Of a stretch of DNA of 38,353 bases, positions 29,579-38,211 are shown one piece after another; position 1 is the stretch's first letter; every line of letters starts with the position of its first letter. The DNA is taken from NCBI GenBank assembly GCA_945874835.1, contig CAMCJM010000007.1:1-38353 (forward strand), given 5' to 3'. The DNA is from Pseudomonas synxantha. GTDB taxonomy: Bacteria > Pseudomonadota > Gammaproteobacteria > Pseudomonadales > Pseudomonadaceae. A model generated the notes under the pieces. That model had not been told where the DNA came from. It made no database searches and worked only from the letters and a program-made list of their open reading frames with translations. The position numbers and the translations under genes were made by a program.

Positions 29579-30214
29579 ATGCTGACCATTGCCCTTTCCA
29601 AAGGCCGGATTCTCGATGACACCCTGCCGCTGCTGGCGGCGGCGGGGATCGAGCCGACTGAAAATCCGGATAAAAGTCGCAAGCTGATTATCCCCACCAC
29701 GCTGGACGATGTGCGGTTGTTGATCGTGCGTGCCACCGACGTGCCGACCTATGTCGAGCATGGCGCGGCAGATCTTGGCGTGGCGGGCAAAGACGTGCTG
29801 ATGGAGTACGGCGGTCAGGGGCTTTATGAGCCGCTGGACCTGCGCATTGCCCGCTGCAAGCTGATGACCGCCGGTGCTGTCGGCGCGCCTGAGCCTAAAG
29901 GTCGGCTGCGCGTGGCCACCAAGTTCGTCAACGTGGCCAAGCGCTATTACGCCGAGCAGGGTCGTCAGGTCGATATCATCAAGCTGTATGGCTCGATGGA
30001 GTTGGCACCGCTGGTGGGGCTGGCCGACAAGATTATTGATGTGGTCGACACCGGCAACACCCTGCGCGCCAATGGCCTGGAAGCCCAGGAATTGATTGCT
30101 CACATCAGCTCACGTCTGGTGGTTAACAAGGCCTCGATGAAAATGCAGCACGCGCGCATTCAAGCGTTGATCGACACCCTGCGCGCTGCTGTCGAAGCGC
30201 GACACCCTCGCTAA
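29579..30214 (+). CDS. hisG: ATP phosphoribosyltransferase HisG, short form
   Basis: HisG (211 residues) catalyses the first step of histidine synthesis, joining ATP and PRPP. This is the short form: it has the catalytic periplasmic-binding-like domains ([13 protein letters not shown] at the start, [13 protein letters not shown] late) but lacks the C-terminal ACT-like feedback domain. Short HisG works as a complex with HisZ, which is not in this window. The start at 29579 avoids the 68-base murA overlap that an upstream in-frame start at 29507 would cause. The ribosome site is weak, so coupling to murA is likely. Confidence 0.97.
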   Translation: MLTIALSKGRILDDTLPLLAAAGIEPTENPDKSRKLIIPTTLDDVRLLIVRATDVPTYVEHGAADLGVAGKDVLMEYGGQGLYEPLDLRIARCKLMTAGAVGAPEPKGRLRVATKFVNVAKRYYAEQGRQVDIIKLYGSMELAPLVGLADKIIDVVDTGNTLRANGLEAQELIAHISSRLVVNKASMKMQHARIQALIDTLRAAVEARHPR

Positions 30215-30224
30215 TCCCTACCAT

Positions 30225-30259
30225 GCGGCAATTCGCCGCGTAACCGCCAAGGACGGCGG
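30225..30259. repeat. Two small hairpins between hisG and hisD
   Basis: GCGGC (30225-30229)/GCCGC (30235-30239) and CCGCC (30244-30248)/GGCGG (30255-30259) lie side by side just after the hisG stop. No T-run follows. The remaining bases to hisD (to 30385) hold no recognisable promoter or His-rich leader peptide. Confidence 0.4.
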
Positions 30260-30385
30260 AAATGCCGGAATCGCAGGAGCATGTTCCCGGCCCTATCCGC
30301 GTTATAGCCAAAATTCTCAGGTGCCCGCGCGGAGCGGTTGGTACTCTACGGGCGCTTGAGCATTTGCCAATTTAAGAGGCCCGCT

Positions 30386-31696
30386 ATGACCGCTCCTATC
30401 GCTATCCGCCGACTCAATGCCGCTGACCAGGATTTTGCCCAGCATCTGGATCATCTGCTGAGCTGGGAAAGTGTCTCGGACGATGCGGTCAACCAGCGTG
30501 TGCTGGATATCATCAAGGCTGTACGCGAGCGTGGCGACGCTGCCCTGGTCGAATTTACCAAGCAGTTCGATGGCCTCGACGTCGTCAGCATGGCCGATTT
30601 GATCCTGCCCCGTGAGCGTCTCGAACTCGCGTTGACTCGTATCACTCCTGAGCAGCGCAGCGCCCTGGAGACGGCCGCCGAGCGCGTTCGCAGTTACCAC
30701 GAGCGGCAGAAACAGGACTCCTGGAGCTACACCGAAGCCGATGGCACGGTGCTGGGGCAGAAGGTCACGCCGCTGGATCGCGCGGGTTTGTATGTGCCGG
30801 GTGGCAAAGCCTCGTACCCATCCTCGGTGTTGATGAACGCCATCCCGGCCAAAGTTGCCGGTGTGCCGGAGGTGGTGATGGTGGTGCCGACCCCGCGTGG
30901 CGAGATCAATGAGTTGGTGTTGGCCGCCGCCTGCATTGCCGGCGTCGACCGGGTATTCACCATCGGTGGCGCCCAGGCCGTGGCCGCGCTGGCCTATGGC
31001 ACCGAAAGCGTGCCGCCGGTGGACAAGATCGTTGGTCCGGGCAACATCTATGTCGCCACCGCCAAGCGCCACGTGTTCGGCAAGGTCGGCATCGACATGA
31101 TCGCCGGGCCGTCGGAGATTCTCGTGGTGTGTGACGGCCAGACTGACCCGGACTGGATCGCCATGGACCTGTTCTCCCAAGCCGAACACGATGAAGACGC
31201 GCAGTCGATTCTGGTCAGCCCGGATGCCGCCTTCCTTGATCGCGTGGCCGAAAGCATCGCCAAACTGCTGCCGACCTTGGAGCGCGAGACGATTGCACGC
31301 ACCTCCCTGGAAGGTCGCGGTGCATTGATTCAAGTAGCCGATATGGCCCAAGCGATTGAAGTGGCCAACCGTATTGCCCCAGAGCACTTGGAATTATCGG
31401 TGGCAAACCCCGATGAGTACCTGCCGTTGATCCGCCACGCCGGGGCCATTTTTATGGGCCGTTACACTGCGGAAGCACTGGGTGATTACTGCGCCGGCCC
31501 CAACCACGTGCTGCCAACCTCCGGCACCGCACGCTATTCCTCGCCGCTGGGGGTGTATGACTTCCAGAAACGTTCGTCGATCATCCATTGCTCGGCTGAA
31601 GGAGCGTCGGAATTGGGCAAGGTCGCCAGCGTGCTGGCCCGTGGCGAGTCGCTGACCGCCCATGCCCGCAGCGCCGAGTACCGCATCAAGCCTTAA
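30386..31696 (+). CDS. hisD: Histidinol dehydrogenase HisD
   Basis: HisD (436 residues) oxidises histidinol to histidine in two NAD-dependent steps, the end of the pathway. The zinc ligands match the E. coli enzyme: Gln265 and His268 (SQAEHDED), Asp367 ([10 protein letters not shown]) and His426 (LTAHARSA). The catalytic pair is Glu333-His334 (APEHLE). The start at 30386 follows AAGAGG; an in-frame start at 30338 would add 16 unlike residues. It lies 171 bases after hisG. Confidence 0.98.
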   Translation: MTAPIAIRRLNAADQDFAQHLDHLLSWESVSDDAVNQRVLDIIKAVRERGDAALVEFTKQFDGLDVVSMADLILPRERLELALTRITPEQRSALETAAERVRSYHERQKQDSWSYTEADGTVLGQKVTPLDRAGLYVPGGKASYPSSVLMNAIPAKVAGVPEVVMVVPTPRGEINELVLAAACIAGVDRVFTIGGAQAVAALAYGTESVPPVDKIVGPGNIYVATAKRHVFGKVGIDMIAGPSEILVVCDGQTDPDWIAMDLFSQAEHDEDAQSILVSPDAAFLDRVAESIAKLLPTLERETIARTSLEGRGALIQVADMAQAIEVANRIAPEHLELSVANPDEYLPLIRHAGAIFMGRYTAEALGDYCAGPNHVLPTSGTARYSSPLGVYDFQKRSSIIHCSAEGASELGKVASVLARGESLTAHARSAEYRIKP

Positions 31697-31712
31697 GGCG
31701 AATACCGAACCT

Positions 31713-31772
31713 GTAGGAGCCAGCTTGCTGGCGATCCGCGCCTAAAAGCATCGCCAGCAAGCTGGCTCCTAC
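31713..31772. repeat. REP palindrome pair between hisD and hisC
   Basis: A 23-base sequence (31713-31735, starting GTAGGAGCCAGC) is repeated as its exact reverse complement at 31750-31772 with 14 bases between. Each arm holds its own GCCAGC-TT-GCTGGC stem. This is the typical Pseudomonas REP form (GTAGGAGC...), arranged as an inverted pair or BIME. It could stabilise the hisD 3' end or attenuate transcription into hisC. It is the only clear REP of this type in the window. Confidence 0.92.
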
Positions 31773-31811
31773 GCAAAGCAGATCGAACCACATTCGAGGA
31801 GAGAAGGGCAG

Positions 31812-32864
31812 ATGAGCAAATTCTGGAGCCCCTTCGTTAAAGACCTGGTGCCTTATGTGCCGGGTGAGCAGCCGAAACTGGCCAAGCTGGTCAAGCTCAA
31901 CACCAACGAGAACCCTTATGGCCCTTCGCCTAAAGCGATTGCTGCCATGCAGGCCGAGGTGAATGACAACCTGCGCCTGTACCCGGACCCTAATAGCGAC
32001 CGCTTAAAGCAAGCTGTCGCCGATTATTACGGCGTGCAGACCGCTCAGGTGTTTGTCGGCAACGGTTCCGATGAGGTGCTGGCGCATGCCTTCCACGGCC
32101 TGTTCCAGCAAAGCCAACCGCTGTTATTCCCCGATATCAGCTACAGCTTTTATCCGGTTTACTGCGGGCTGTATGGCATCGACTTTGTGCAGGTGCCGTT
32201 GGATGAGCAGTTCAAGATTCGTGTCGAGGACTATGCGCGGCCCAATGGCGGCATCATCTTCCCTAACCCCAATGCGCCCACTGGTTGTGCGCTGGCGCTG
32301 GATGCGATCGAACGTTTGCTCAAGGCCAACCCCGACACGGTGGTATTGGTCGATGAGGCTTATATCGACTTCGGCGGTGCAACGGCTATCAGCCTGGTGG
32401 ATCAATACCCCAATCTGCTGGTCAGCCAAACCCTTTCTAAGTCGCGCTCCTTGGCGGGGCTGCGGGTCGGTATTGCGGTTGGTCATCCGGACCTGATCGA
32501 GGCGCTGGAGCGCATCAAGAACAGCTTCAACTCCTACCCGTTGGACCGCATGGCGATTGCCGGTGCGGCGGCGGCGTTTGAGGATAAGGCCTACTTCGAG
32601 CAGACCTGCCAGCGCGTGATCGACAGCCGCGATGCGGTGGTGGCTGGGCTGGAGGGGTTAGGCTTTGAGGTGTTGCCGTCGGCGGCGAACTTTGTTTTCG
32701 CTCGCCATCCCAGCAAAGATGCCGCGACGCTGGCCGCCGGGTTGCGTGAGCAGGGCGTGATCGTGCGGCACTTCAAGCAACAGCGCATCGCCCAGTTCCT
32801 GCGTATCACCATCGGCACGCCGGAGCAGAATCAGGCGCTGCTGGATGCCCTTCAAGGGCTTTGA
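31812..32864 (+). CDS. hisC: Histidinol-phosphate aminotransferase HisC
   Basis: HisC (350 residues) is a PLP-dependent class I/II aminotransferase. It makes histidinol phosphate from imidazole acetol phosphate. The PLP lysine is Lys210 in [25 protein letters not shown] near the start and NPNAPTG (residues 152-158) are family motifs. GAGGAG precedes the ATG. It follows hisD across the REP pair and is convergent with algW, sharing a terminator. A second hisC may exist elsewhere, as in other pseudomonads. Confidence 0.97.
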   Translation: MSKFWSPFVKDLVPYVPGEQPKLAKLVKLNTNENPYGPSPKAIAAMQAEVNDNLRLYPDPNSDRLKQAVADYYGVQTAQVFVGNGSDEVLAHAFHGLFQQSQPLLFPDISYSFYPVYCGLYGIDFVQVPLDEQFKIRVEDYARPNGGIIFPNPNAPTGCALALDAIERLLKANPDTVVLVDEAYIDFGGATAISLVDQYPNLLVSQTLSKSRSLAGLRVGIAVGHPDLIEALERIKNSFNSYPLDRMAIAGAAAAFEDKAYFEQTCQRVIDSRDAVVAGLEGLGFEVLPSAANFVFARHPSKDAATLAAGLREQGVIVRHFKQQRIAQFLRITIGTPEQNQALLDALQGL

Positions 32865-32881
32865 GTCAGGCGTTAGCCCAT

Positions 32882-32912
32882 AAAAAACCGCAGCCTTGGC
32901 TGCGGTTTTTTT
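32882..32912. terminator. Bidirectional terminator between hisC and algW
   Basis: AAAAAACCGCAGCC (32882-32895), loop TT and GGCTGCGGTTTTTT (32898-32911) form a perfect hairpin with A/T runs on both sides. It serves hisC on the plus strand. On the minus strand it overlaps the algW stop codon (32911-32913). Confidence 0.9.
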
Positions 32913-34062
32913 ATGGTGTGGCGCTGCCGTTGGCTGGTGGGCGGACGCCAATTGCTGCCGTCAACTGCATGGTTTGGCCGGCGCGCATGATCTCAATGCG
33001 GATCTGCTGGCCGGGCTTGGCGCGGGCCACCTGATTCATCGAACTGCGCCCGTCGCTGGCCGACTGGCCGTCAATACGCAGGATCAGATCGCCCGGCTGC
33101 AAGCCGGCTTTCTGCGCTGGGCCGCCGCGGTAGATACCGGCTACCACGATGCCGGGGCGGCCTTCCAGGCCAAAGGATTCGGCCAGCTCCGGCGTCAGCG
33201 GCTGCACCTCGATTCCCAGCCAGCCGCGGATTACCTGACCATGCTCGATGATTGCCCGCATGACTTCCAGGGCCAGCTTGGTTGGAATGGCAAAGCCAAT
33301 CCCTTGCGAGCCGCCGGATTTTGAGAATATCGCGGTATTGATACCCACCAGGTTGCCGTAGGCATCCACCAGCGCGCCCCCCGAGTTGCCGGGGTTGATC
33401 GCCGCGTCGGTCTGGATGAAGTCCTCGTAGGTGTTAAGGCCCAGTTGGTTGCGCCCGGTGGCGCTGATAATGCCCATGGTTACGGTCTGGCCGACGCCGA
33501 ATGGGTTGCCGATGGCCAGGCTGACATCACCGATGCGGATATTGTCCGAGCGGCCGAGAATGATGAATGGCAGATCCGGCAGGTCGATCTTGAGCACCGC
33601 GAGGTCGGTTTCCGGGTCGCTGCCAATGATGCGCGCCAGGGTTTCCCGGCCATCTTTGAGCGCCACGACGATCTGATCGGCACCGGCGACCACGTGGTTG
33701 TTGGTCAGCAGATAACCCTCGGGGCTCATGATCACCGCCGAGCCCAAGCTCGATTCCATGCGCCGCTGACGTGGCAGGTTGTCACCGAAGAACCTGCGAA
33801 ACTGCGGGTCCTCGAACAACGGATGTGCGGGTTTACTGACGAACTTGGTGGTGTACAGGTTGGCCACAGCCGGCGAGGCAACATTCACCGCGTCGGCATA
33901 GGACACCGGCCCTTCCTGCATGCGCGTGTAGAACGGTGCCTGGCGCACGTGCACGTCTTGCCCCGGCAAGCCGACCCATTGCGGGAAGTACTGCATGACC
34001 AACAATGCTAGAAGTACGCCCACCAGCAGGGGCCAGCCGAAAAAACGCAGGGCCTTGAGCAT
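32911..34062 (-). CDS. algW: DegS-type periplasmic serine protease AlgW
   Basis: AlgW (383 residues) is the inner-membrane-anchored DegS-like protease. It senses misfolded outer-membrane proteins and cuts anti-sigma factor MucA, releasing AlgU to turn on envelope stress and alginate genes in Pseudomonas. A membrane anchor spans about residues 8-24. The catalytic triad is His123 (TNNHVV), Asp153 (ETDLAVL) and Ser227 (NPGNSGGAL). One PDZ domain covers about 275-370. A single PDZ and an uncleaved anchor distinguish it from DegP/MucD. Its TAA lies inside the shared terminator. Confidence 0.95.
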   Translation of the reverse strand: MLKALRFFGWPLLVGVLLALLVMQYFPQWVGLPGQDVHVRQAPFYTRMQEGPVSYADAVNVASPAVANLYTTKFVSKPAHPLFEDPQFRRFFGDNLPRQRRMESSLGSAVIMSPEGYLLTNNHVVAGADQIVVALKDGRETLARIIGSDPETDLAVLKIDLPDLPFIILGRSDNIRIGDVSLAIGNPFGVGQTVTMGIISATGRNQLGLNTYEDFIQTDAAINPGNSGGALVDAYGNLVGINTAIFSKSGGSQGIGFAIPTKLALEVMRAIIEHGQVIRGWLGIEVQPLTPELAESFGLEGRPGIVVAGIYRGGPAQKAGLQPGDLILRIDGQSASDGRSSMNQVARAKPGQQIRIEIMRAGQTMQLTAAIGVRPPANGSATP

Positions 34063-34113
34063 CGATCCAATCCTGAGGGTTGCGAGGGGCAGGTGCGCCC
34101 CTTAAGGTTCGCC

Positions 34114-34119
34114 ATTATA
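34114..34119 (-). promoter_or_regulatory. -10 element of a candidate algW promoter
   Basis: The minus strand reads TATAAT, predicting a start near 34107 and a leader of about 45 bases before algW. The -35 region is weak. It lies between algW and the divergent Nif3-family gene. Confidence 0.4.
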
Positions 34120-34173
34120 GAGAGGCTGCTGCGAATAAAGCAGCGCCTTGCCACCGCCCAAAAGGAAACACCG

Positions 34174-34932
34174 ATGGCCATTGCCCTGGCGACCCTCGTA
34201 GAAGAAGCCGACCGCTACCTCAATGCGGCGCGCATCAGTGATTACTGCCCCAACGGCCTGCAGGTTGAAGGTCGGCCTCAGGTGCGCCGGATTGTCAGCG
34301 GTGTAACGGCCAGTCAGGCGCTGGTCGATGCGGCGGTCGAGGCCGAAGCCGATGTGTTGCTGGTGCACCACGGTTACTTCTGGAAAGGCGAAAACCCCTG
34401 CATTACCGGGATGAAACGCCGCCGTCTGCAAACCCTGCTGGCCAACGACATCAGCCTGTTGGCCTATCACCTGCCGCTGGATGTGCACCCTGAGGTGGGT
34501 AACAACGTGCAGTTGGCTGCGCAACTCGGTATCACCGTTGAGGGCCCGTTGGAGCCGGAAAACTCGCGCAGCGTCGGCTTGGTTGGTTCATTGAGTCAGG
34601 CCATGAGCCCGCGTGATTTCGCCCGCCATGTGCAACAGGTAGTGGGGCGCGAGCCGCTGCTGGTCGAAGGCGCAGGGATAATTCGCCGGGTTGGCTGGTG
34701 CACCGGCGGTGGCCAGGGCTATATCGATCAGGCGATTGCGGCTGGCGTCGACCTGTACCTGACCGGCGAGGCCTCGGAGCAAACCTTCCACAGCGCCCAG
34801 GAAAACGCCATCAGCTTTATCGCCGCCGGGCATCACGCCACTGAACGTTATGGGGTGCAGGCGTTGGGTAACTACTTGGCGCGCCGATTTGCTATTGAGC
34901 ACCTGTTTATTGATTGCCCTAACCCGATTTAA
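34174..34932 (+). CDS. Nif3-family dinuclear metal protein (YbgI-type)
   Basis: This is a Nif3/YbgI-family protein of 252 residues. These proteins form toroidal hexamers with two metal ions per subunit. Some are annotated as GTP cyclohydrolase I type 2, but the true role is unsettled. Metal-binding patterns are visible: VLLVHHGYFWKGE (His65, His66) and, near the C-terminus, AAGHHATERYG. The start at 34174 follows AAGGA; an in-frame upstream start at 34093 would add 27 unlike residues. Divergent from algW, its neighbour in P. aeruginosa too, as far as I recall. Confidence 0.93.
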   Translation: MAIALATLVEEADRYLNAARISDYCPNGLQVEGRPQVRRIVSGVTASQALVDAAVEAEADVLLVHHGYFWKGENPCITGMKRRRLQTLLANDISLLAYHLPLDVHPEVGNNVQLAAQLGITVEGPLEPENSRSVGLVGSLSQAMSPRDFARHVQQVVGREPLLVEGAGIIRRVGWCTGGGQGYIDQAIAAGVDLYLTGEASEQTFHSAQENAISFIAAGHHATERYGVQALGNYLARRFAIEHLFIDCPNPI

Positions 34933-34965
34933 AGCCCGTGAGTTGCCATTCGGCGGCTATAAAGC

Positions 34966-34982
34966 TAGATCTTTTCGATCTA
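34966..34982. promoter_or_regulatory. Perfect inverted repeat upstream of cysD
   Basis: TAGATC (34966-34971), five bases, then GATCTA (34977-34982). It lies about 33 bases upstream of the candidate cysD -10, a usual place for an activator site. It could bind a sulfur regulator such as CysB. It does not match a CysB consensus that I can state, so the regulator is unassigned. No T-run is suitably placed for a terminator of the preceding gene. Confidence 0.45.
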
Positions 34983-34991
34983 ACCGCTCTC

Positions 34992-35020
34992 CTGATTAGA
35001 AGAAGGGGCTGTGCTAGAGT
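34992..35020 (+). promoter_or_regulatory. Candidate cysD promoter (extended -10)
   Basis: CTGATT (34992-34997), 17 bases, then TAGAGT (35015-35020) with TGC directly before it, an extended -10. The predicted start near 35027 leaves a leader of about 47 bases. A weak -35 with an inverted repeat just upstream suggests an activator-dependent promoter. Confidence 0.45.
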
Positions 35021-35073
35021 GCGCCCTCGTCCACGGCCCGTCGGCCCAAACACCTCGAAAACCGTGAGTAGCC

Positions 35074-35991
35074 ATGCTCGATAAATTGACCCACCTGAAG
35101 CAGCTTGAGGCGGAAAGTATCCACATCATTCGTGAAGTGGCCGCCGAGTTCGACAACCCGGTAATGCTCTATTCCATTGGTAAAGACTCTGCCGTGATGC
35201 TGCACCTGGCACGCAAGGCGTTCTTTCCTGGCAAATTGCCGTTCCCGGTGCTGCATGTCGACACCCGCTGGAAGTTTCAGGAGATGTACCGTTTCCGCGA
35301 GAAAATGGTCAACGAGTATGGCCTGGACCTGATCACCCACATCAACCCGGATGGTGTGGCGCAGAACATGAACCCCTTCACCTACGGCAGTGCCAAGCAT
35401 ACCGACGTGATGAAGACCGAAGGGCTCAAGCAAGCGCTGAATCAATACGGCTTTGATGCCGCCTTCGGTGGCGCGCGCCGTGACGAAGAAAAGTCCCGCG
35501 CCAAAGAGCGCGTGTACTCCTTCCGCGACAGCAACCACCGCTGGGACCCGAAAAACCAGCGCCCCGAGTTGTGGAATGTCTACAACGGCAAGGTCAAAAA
35601 GGGCGAGTCGATCCGTGTCTTCCCGCTGTCCAACTGGACCGAGCTGGACATCTGGCAGTACATCTATCTGGAGCAAATCCCGATCGTACCGCTGTACTTC
35701 GCCGCTGAGCGCGAGGTGATCGAGAAAAACGGCACGCTGATCATGATCGACGACGAGCGCATCCTTGAGCACCTCTCGGACGAAGAAAAAGCCAGCATCA
35801 CCAAGAAAATGGTGCGCTTCCGCACGCTTGGCTGCTACCCGCTGACCGGCGCGGTGGAGTCCACGGCCACCAGCTTGACCGACATCATTCAAGAAATGCT
35901 GCTGACTCGCACGTCCGAGCGTCAGGGCCGCGTGATCGACCACGATGCCGCTGGGTCGATGGAAGAGAAAAAACGTCAGGGGTACTTTTAA
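35074..35991 (+). CDS. cysD: Sulfate adenylyltransferase subunit 2 CysD
   Basis: CysD (305 residues) is the catalytic ATP sulfurylase subunit, making adenosine 5'-phosphosulfate from ATP and sulfate. The PP-loop [10 protein letters not shown] (residues 34-43) identifies it as a member of the PAPS-reductase-like adenine nucleotide alpha hydrolases. Conserved [11 protein letters not shown] and [16 protein letters not shown] follow. It needs the GTPase CysN, encoded one base downstream as CysNC. The pair feeds assimilatory sulfate reduction. Confidence 0.98.
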   Translation: MLDKLTHLKQLEAESIHIIREVAAEFDNPVMLYSIGKDSAVMLHLARKAFFPGKLPFPVLHVDTRWKFQEMYRFREKMVNEYGLDLITHINPDGVAQNMNPFTYGSAKHTDVMKTEGLKQALNQYGFDAAFGGARRDEEKSRAKERVYSFRDSNHRWDPKNQRPELWNVYNGKVKKGESIRVFPLSNWTELDIWQYIYLEQIPIVPLYFAAEREVIEKNGTLIMIDDERILEHLSDEEKASITKKMVRFRTLGCYPLTGAVESTATSLTDIIQEMLLTRTSERQGRVIDHDAAGSMEEKKRQGYF

Positions 35992-35992
35992 G

Positions 35993-37894
35993 ATGTCGCA
36001 CCAATCCGATCTGATCAGCGAAGACATCCTCGCTTACCTGGCCCAGCACGAGCGTAAAGAGCTGCTGCGCTTCCTTACCTGCGGCAACGTCGATGACGGT
36101 AAGAGCACCTTGATTGGTCGTCTGCTGCATGACTCCAAGATGATCTACGAAGACCATCTGGAAGCCATCAGCAAAGACTCGAAAAAAGTCGGCACCACTG
36201 GTGAAGATATCGACTTGGCGCTGCTGGTCGATGGCCTGCAGGCTGAGCGCGAGCAGGGCATCACCATCGATGTGGCGTACCGCTATTTCAGCACCGCCAA
36301 GCGCAAGTTCATCATCGCCGACACCCCCGGCCATGAGCAGTACACGCGCAACATGGCCACCGGCGCATCTAACTGCGATCTGGCGATCATCCTGATCGAT
36401 GCCCGTTATGGCGTGCAGACCCAGACCAAGCGCCACAGCTTTATTGCCAGCCTGCTGGGCATCAAACACATTGTTGTGGCCATTAATAAAATGGACCTCA
36501 AGGGTTTTGATCAAGGCGTATTCGAGCAGATCAAGGCTGATTACCTGAAGTTCGCCGAAGGCATCGCGCTCAAACCAAGCTCGCTGCATTTCGTGCCGAT
36601 GTCGGCGTTGAAGGGCGACAACGTGGTCAACAAGAGCGAGCAGTCGCCTTGGTACACCGGCCAGTCGCTGATGGAAATTCTCGAAACCGTGGAAGTGGCC
36701 GGTGACCGCAACTTCACCGATCTGCGTTTTCCGGTGCAGTACGTCAACCGTCCTAACCTGAACTTCCGTGGTTTTGCCGGCACCCTGGCCAGTGGCATCG
36801 TGCGTAAAGGTGATGAAATCATCGCTTTGCCATCGGGCAAAGGCAGCAAGGTCAAATCCATCGTCACCTTTGAGGGTGAACTGGAGCAGGCGGGTCCTGG
36901 TCAGGCAATTACCATCACCCTGGAAGATGAAATCGACGTCTCCCGTGGCGACATGCTGGTGCATGCTGAAAGCCGTCCGCAGGTGGTCGACAGCGTCGAC
37001 GCCATGCTGGTGTGGATGGCTGAAGAACCGATGCTGCCGGGCAAGAAATACGACATCAAGCGTGCGACCAGTTATGTGCCGGGTTCGATTGCCAGCATCA
37101 CCCACCGCGTCGATGTAAACACCCTGGAAGAGGGTGCGGCGAGCAGCCTGCAGCTTAATGAAATCGGCCGGGTGCGTATTGCGCTGGATACCCCGATTGC
37201 CTTGGACGGCTACGCACACAACCGCACCACCGGCTCCTTTATCGTTATCGACCGTCTGACTAACGGCACGGTCGGTGCGGGCATGATCATCGCTGAGCCG
37301 GTGAGCGCGCAGGGCATAACGGGGCACCACGGTAAGTTGGCGCATGTGTCCACCGAAGAGCGTGCGATGCGCTTTGGTCAGCAGCCAGCGACGGTGTTGT
37401 TCAGCGGCTTGTCCGGCGCGGGCAAGAGCACCCTGGCCTATGCCGTTGAGCGCAAGCTGTTTGATATGGGCCGCGCGGTGTATGTGCTCGATGGGCAGAA
37501 CCTGCGTCACGACCTGAACAAAGGCTTGCCGCAAGATCGCGCCGGGCGTACCGAAAACTGGCGTCGCGCCGCGCATGTTGCGCGTCAGTTCAATGAAGCC
37601 GGTTTGCTGACCTTGGCCGCCTTTGTTGCGCCGGATGCCGAAGGCCGCGAGCAGGCCAAGACGCTGATCGGTACCGAGCGCCTGATCACCGTGTACGTGC
37701 AAGCGTCCCCGCAAGTCTGCGCCGAACGTGACCCGCAAGGCCTTTACGCCGCCGGTGGCGACAACATTCCGGGCGAGTCCTTCCCATACGACATTCCGCT
37801 GAATGCCGATCTGGTGATCGACACGCAGGCGCTGTCGGTGGAAGAGGGCGTCAAGCAGGTGTTGGCCTTGCTGCGTGAGCGTGGCGCGATTTAA
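35993..37894 (+). CDS. cysNC: Bifunctional CysNC: ATP sulfurylase GTPase / APS kinase
   Basis: This fused protein has 633 residues. The N-terminal part (about residues 1-450) is CysN, an EF-Tu-like GTPase that drives CysD: P-loop GNVDDGKS at 31-38, DTPGHEQY and NKMD are present. The C-terminal part is CysC, the APS kinase that makes PAPS, with its own P-loop GLSGAGKST near residue 472 and [13 protein letters not shown]. Fusion of CysN and CysC is usual in Pseudomonas. The start at 35993 comes one base after the cysD stop. An earlier in-frame start at 35945 would overlap cysD. Confidence 0.97.
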   Translation: MSHQSDLISEDILAYLAQHERKELLRFLTCGNVDDGKSTLIGRLLHDSKMIYEDHLEAISKDSKKVGTTGEDIDLALLVDGLQAEREQGITIDVAYRYFSTAKRKFIIADTPGHEQYTRNMATGASNCDLAIILIDARYGVQTQTKRHSFIASLLGIKHIVVAINKMDLKGFDQGVFEQIKADYLKFAEGIALKPSSLHFVPMSALKGDNVVNKSEQSPWYTGQSLMEILETVEVAGDRNFTDLRFPVQYVNRPNLNFRGFAGTLASGIVRKGDEIIALPSGKGSKVKSIVTFEGELEQAGPGQAITITLEDEIDVSRGDMLVHAESRPQVVDSVDAMLVWMAEEPMLPGKKYDIKRATSYVPGSIASITHRVDVNTLEEGAASSLQLNEIGRVRIALDTPIALDGYAHNRTTGSFIVIDRLTNGTVGAGMIIAEPVSAQGITGHHGKLAHVSTEERAMRFGQQPATVLFSGLSGAGKSTLAYAVERKLFDMGRAVYVLDGQNLRHDLNKGLPQDRAGRTENWRRAAHVARQFNEAGLLTLAAFVAPDAEGREQAKTLIGTERLITVYVQASPQVCAERDPQGLYAAGGDNIPGESFPYDIPLNADLVIDTQALSVEEGVKQVLALLRERGAI

Positions 37895-38211
37895 GACCCT
37901 GTTTACGATCAGCTGCGCGTCGGTCCTGCGGCGTTAAAAACAGGCTCGGCAAGCCGCGCGCGGCTAACGCGCGTTGGCGCGACCCGAAGGGCGAGTGAAG
38001 CGAGTAATGCTCATGTACAAAAGTACATTTTGCTTGATTCGCTGCGCTCACCCTTCGGGCCAGCCTTTGGCTGTTACTTCGCTGCGCTACGTTTCTCGCC
38101 TGTTTTGACCAGCCGAAGGCTGTTACTACGTAGCGCCTAGCAGGACTCTAGCTCGCAAGCTCGTAAGCAGGTTTTAGTCGGACTTGTTTCACAATAAAAA
38201 AGCCCCGCCTA
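37895..38211. other. Gene-free, hairpin-rich stretch after cysNC
   Basis: This stretch holds no convincing gene. CCTGTTT (37899-37905) faces AAACAGG (37938-37944). A GC-rich palindromic tract of CGCGCG and GCGCGC runs at about 37953-37981. A long hairpin follows at 37983-38059. Two similar segments, CCAGCC-NNN-GGCTGTTACT, occur at about 38060 and 38109. The final AAAAAAGCCCCGCC abuts the insertion sequence. The composition and repeats suggest an intergenic repeat element rather than a decayed gene. Confidence 0.6.
37983..38059. repeat. Long imperfect hairpin after cysNC
   Basis: CCCGAAGGGCGAGTGAAGCGA (37983-38003) is nearly the reverse complement of 38039-38059 (17-18 of 21 positions pair). 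At the apex lies TGTAC-AAAA-GTACA (38014-38027), a perfect 5-pair stem with a tetraloop. The whole 77-base unit could fold as one rod in RNA or single-stranded DNA. No protein is encoded. Confidence 0.7.

Noticed and set aside
30215-30385. Histidine attenuator upstream of hisD
   Set aside because: No short frame with a run of His codons and no terminator/antiterminator pair is visible; only two small hairpins without T-runs.
35885-37738. 617-codon open frame on the minus strand opposite cysNC, and similar long frames opposite cysD, murA, hisD and rng
   Set aside because: These are shadows produced by the codon bias of strongly conserved plus-strand genes. The translations match no family I recognise, and the plus-strand proteins are complete.
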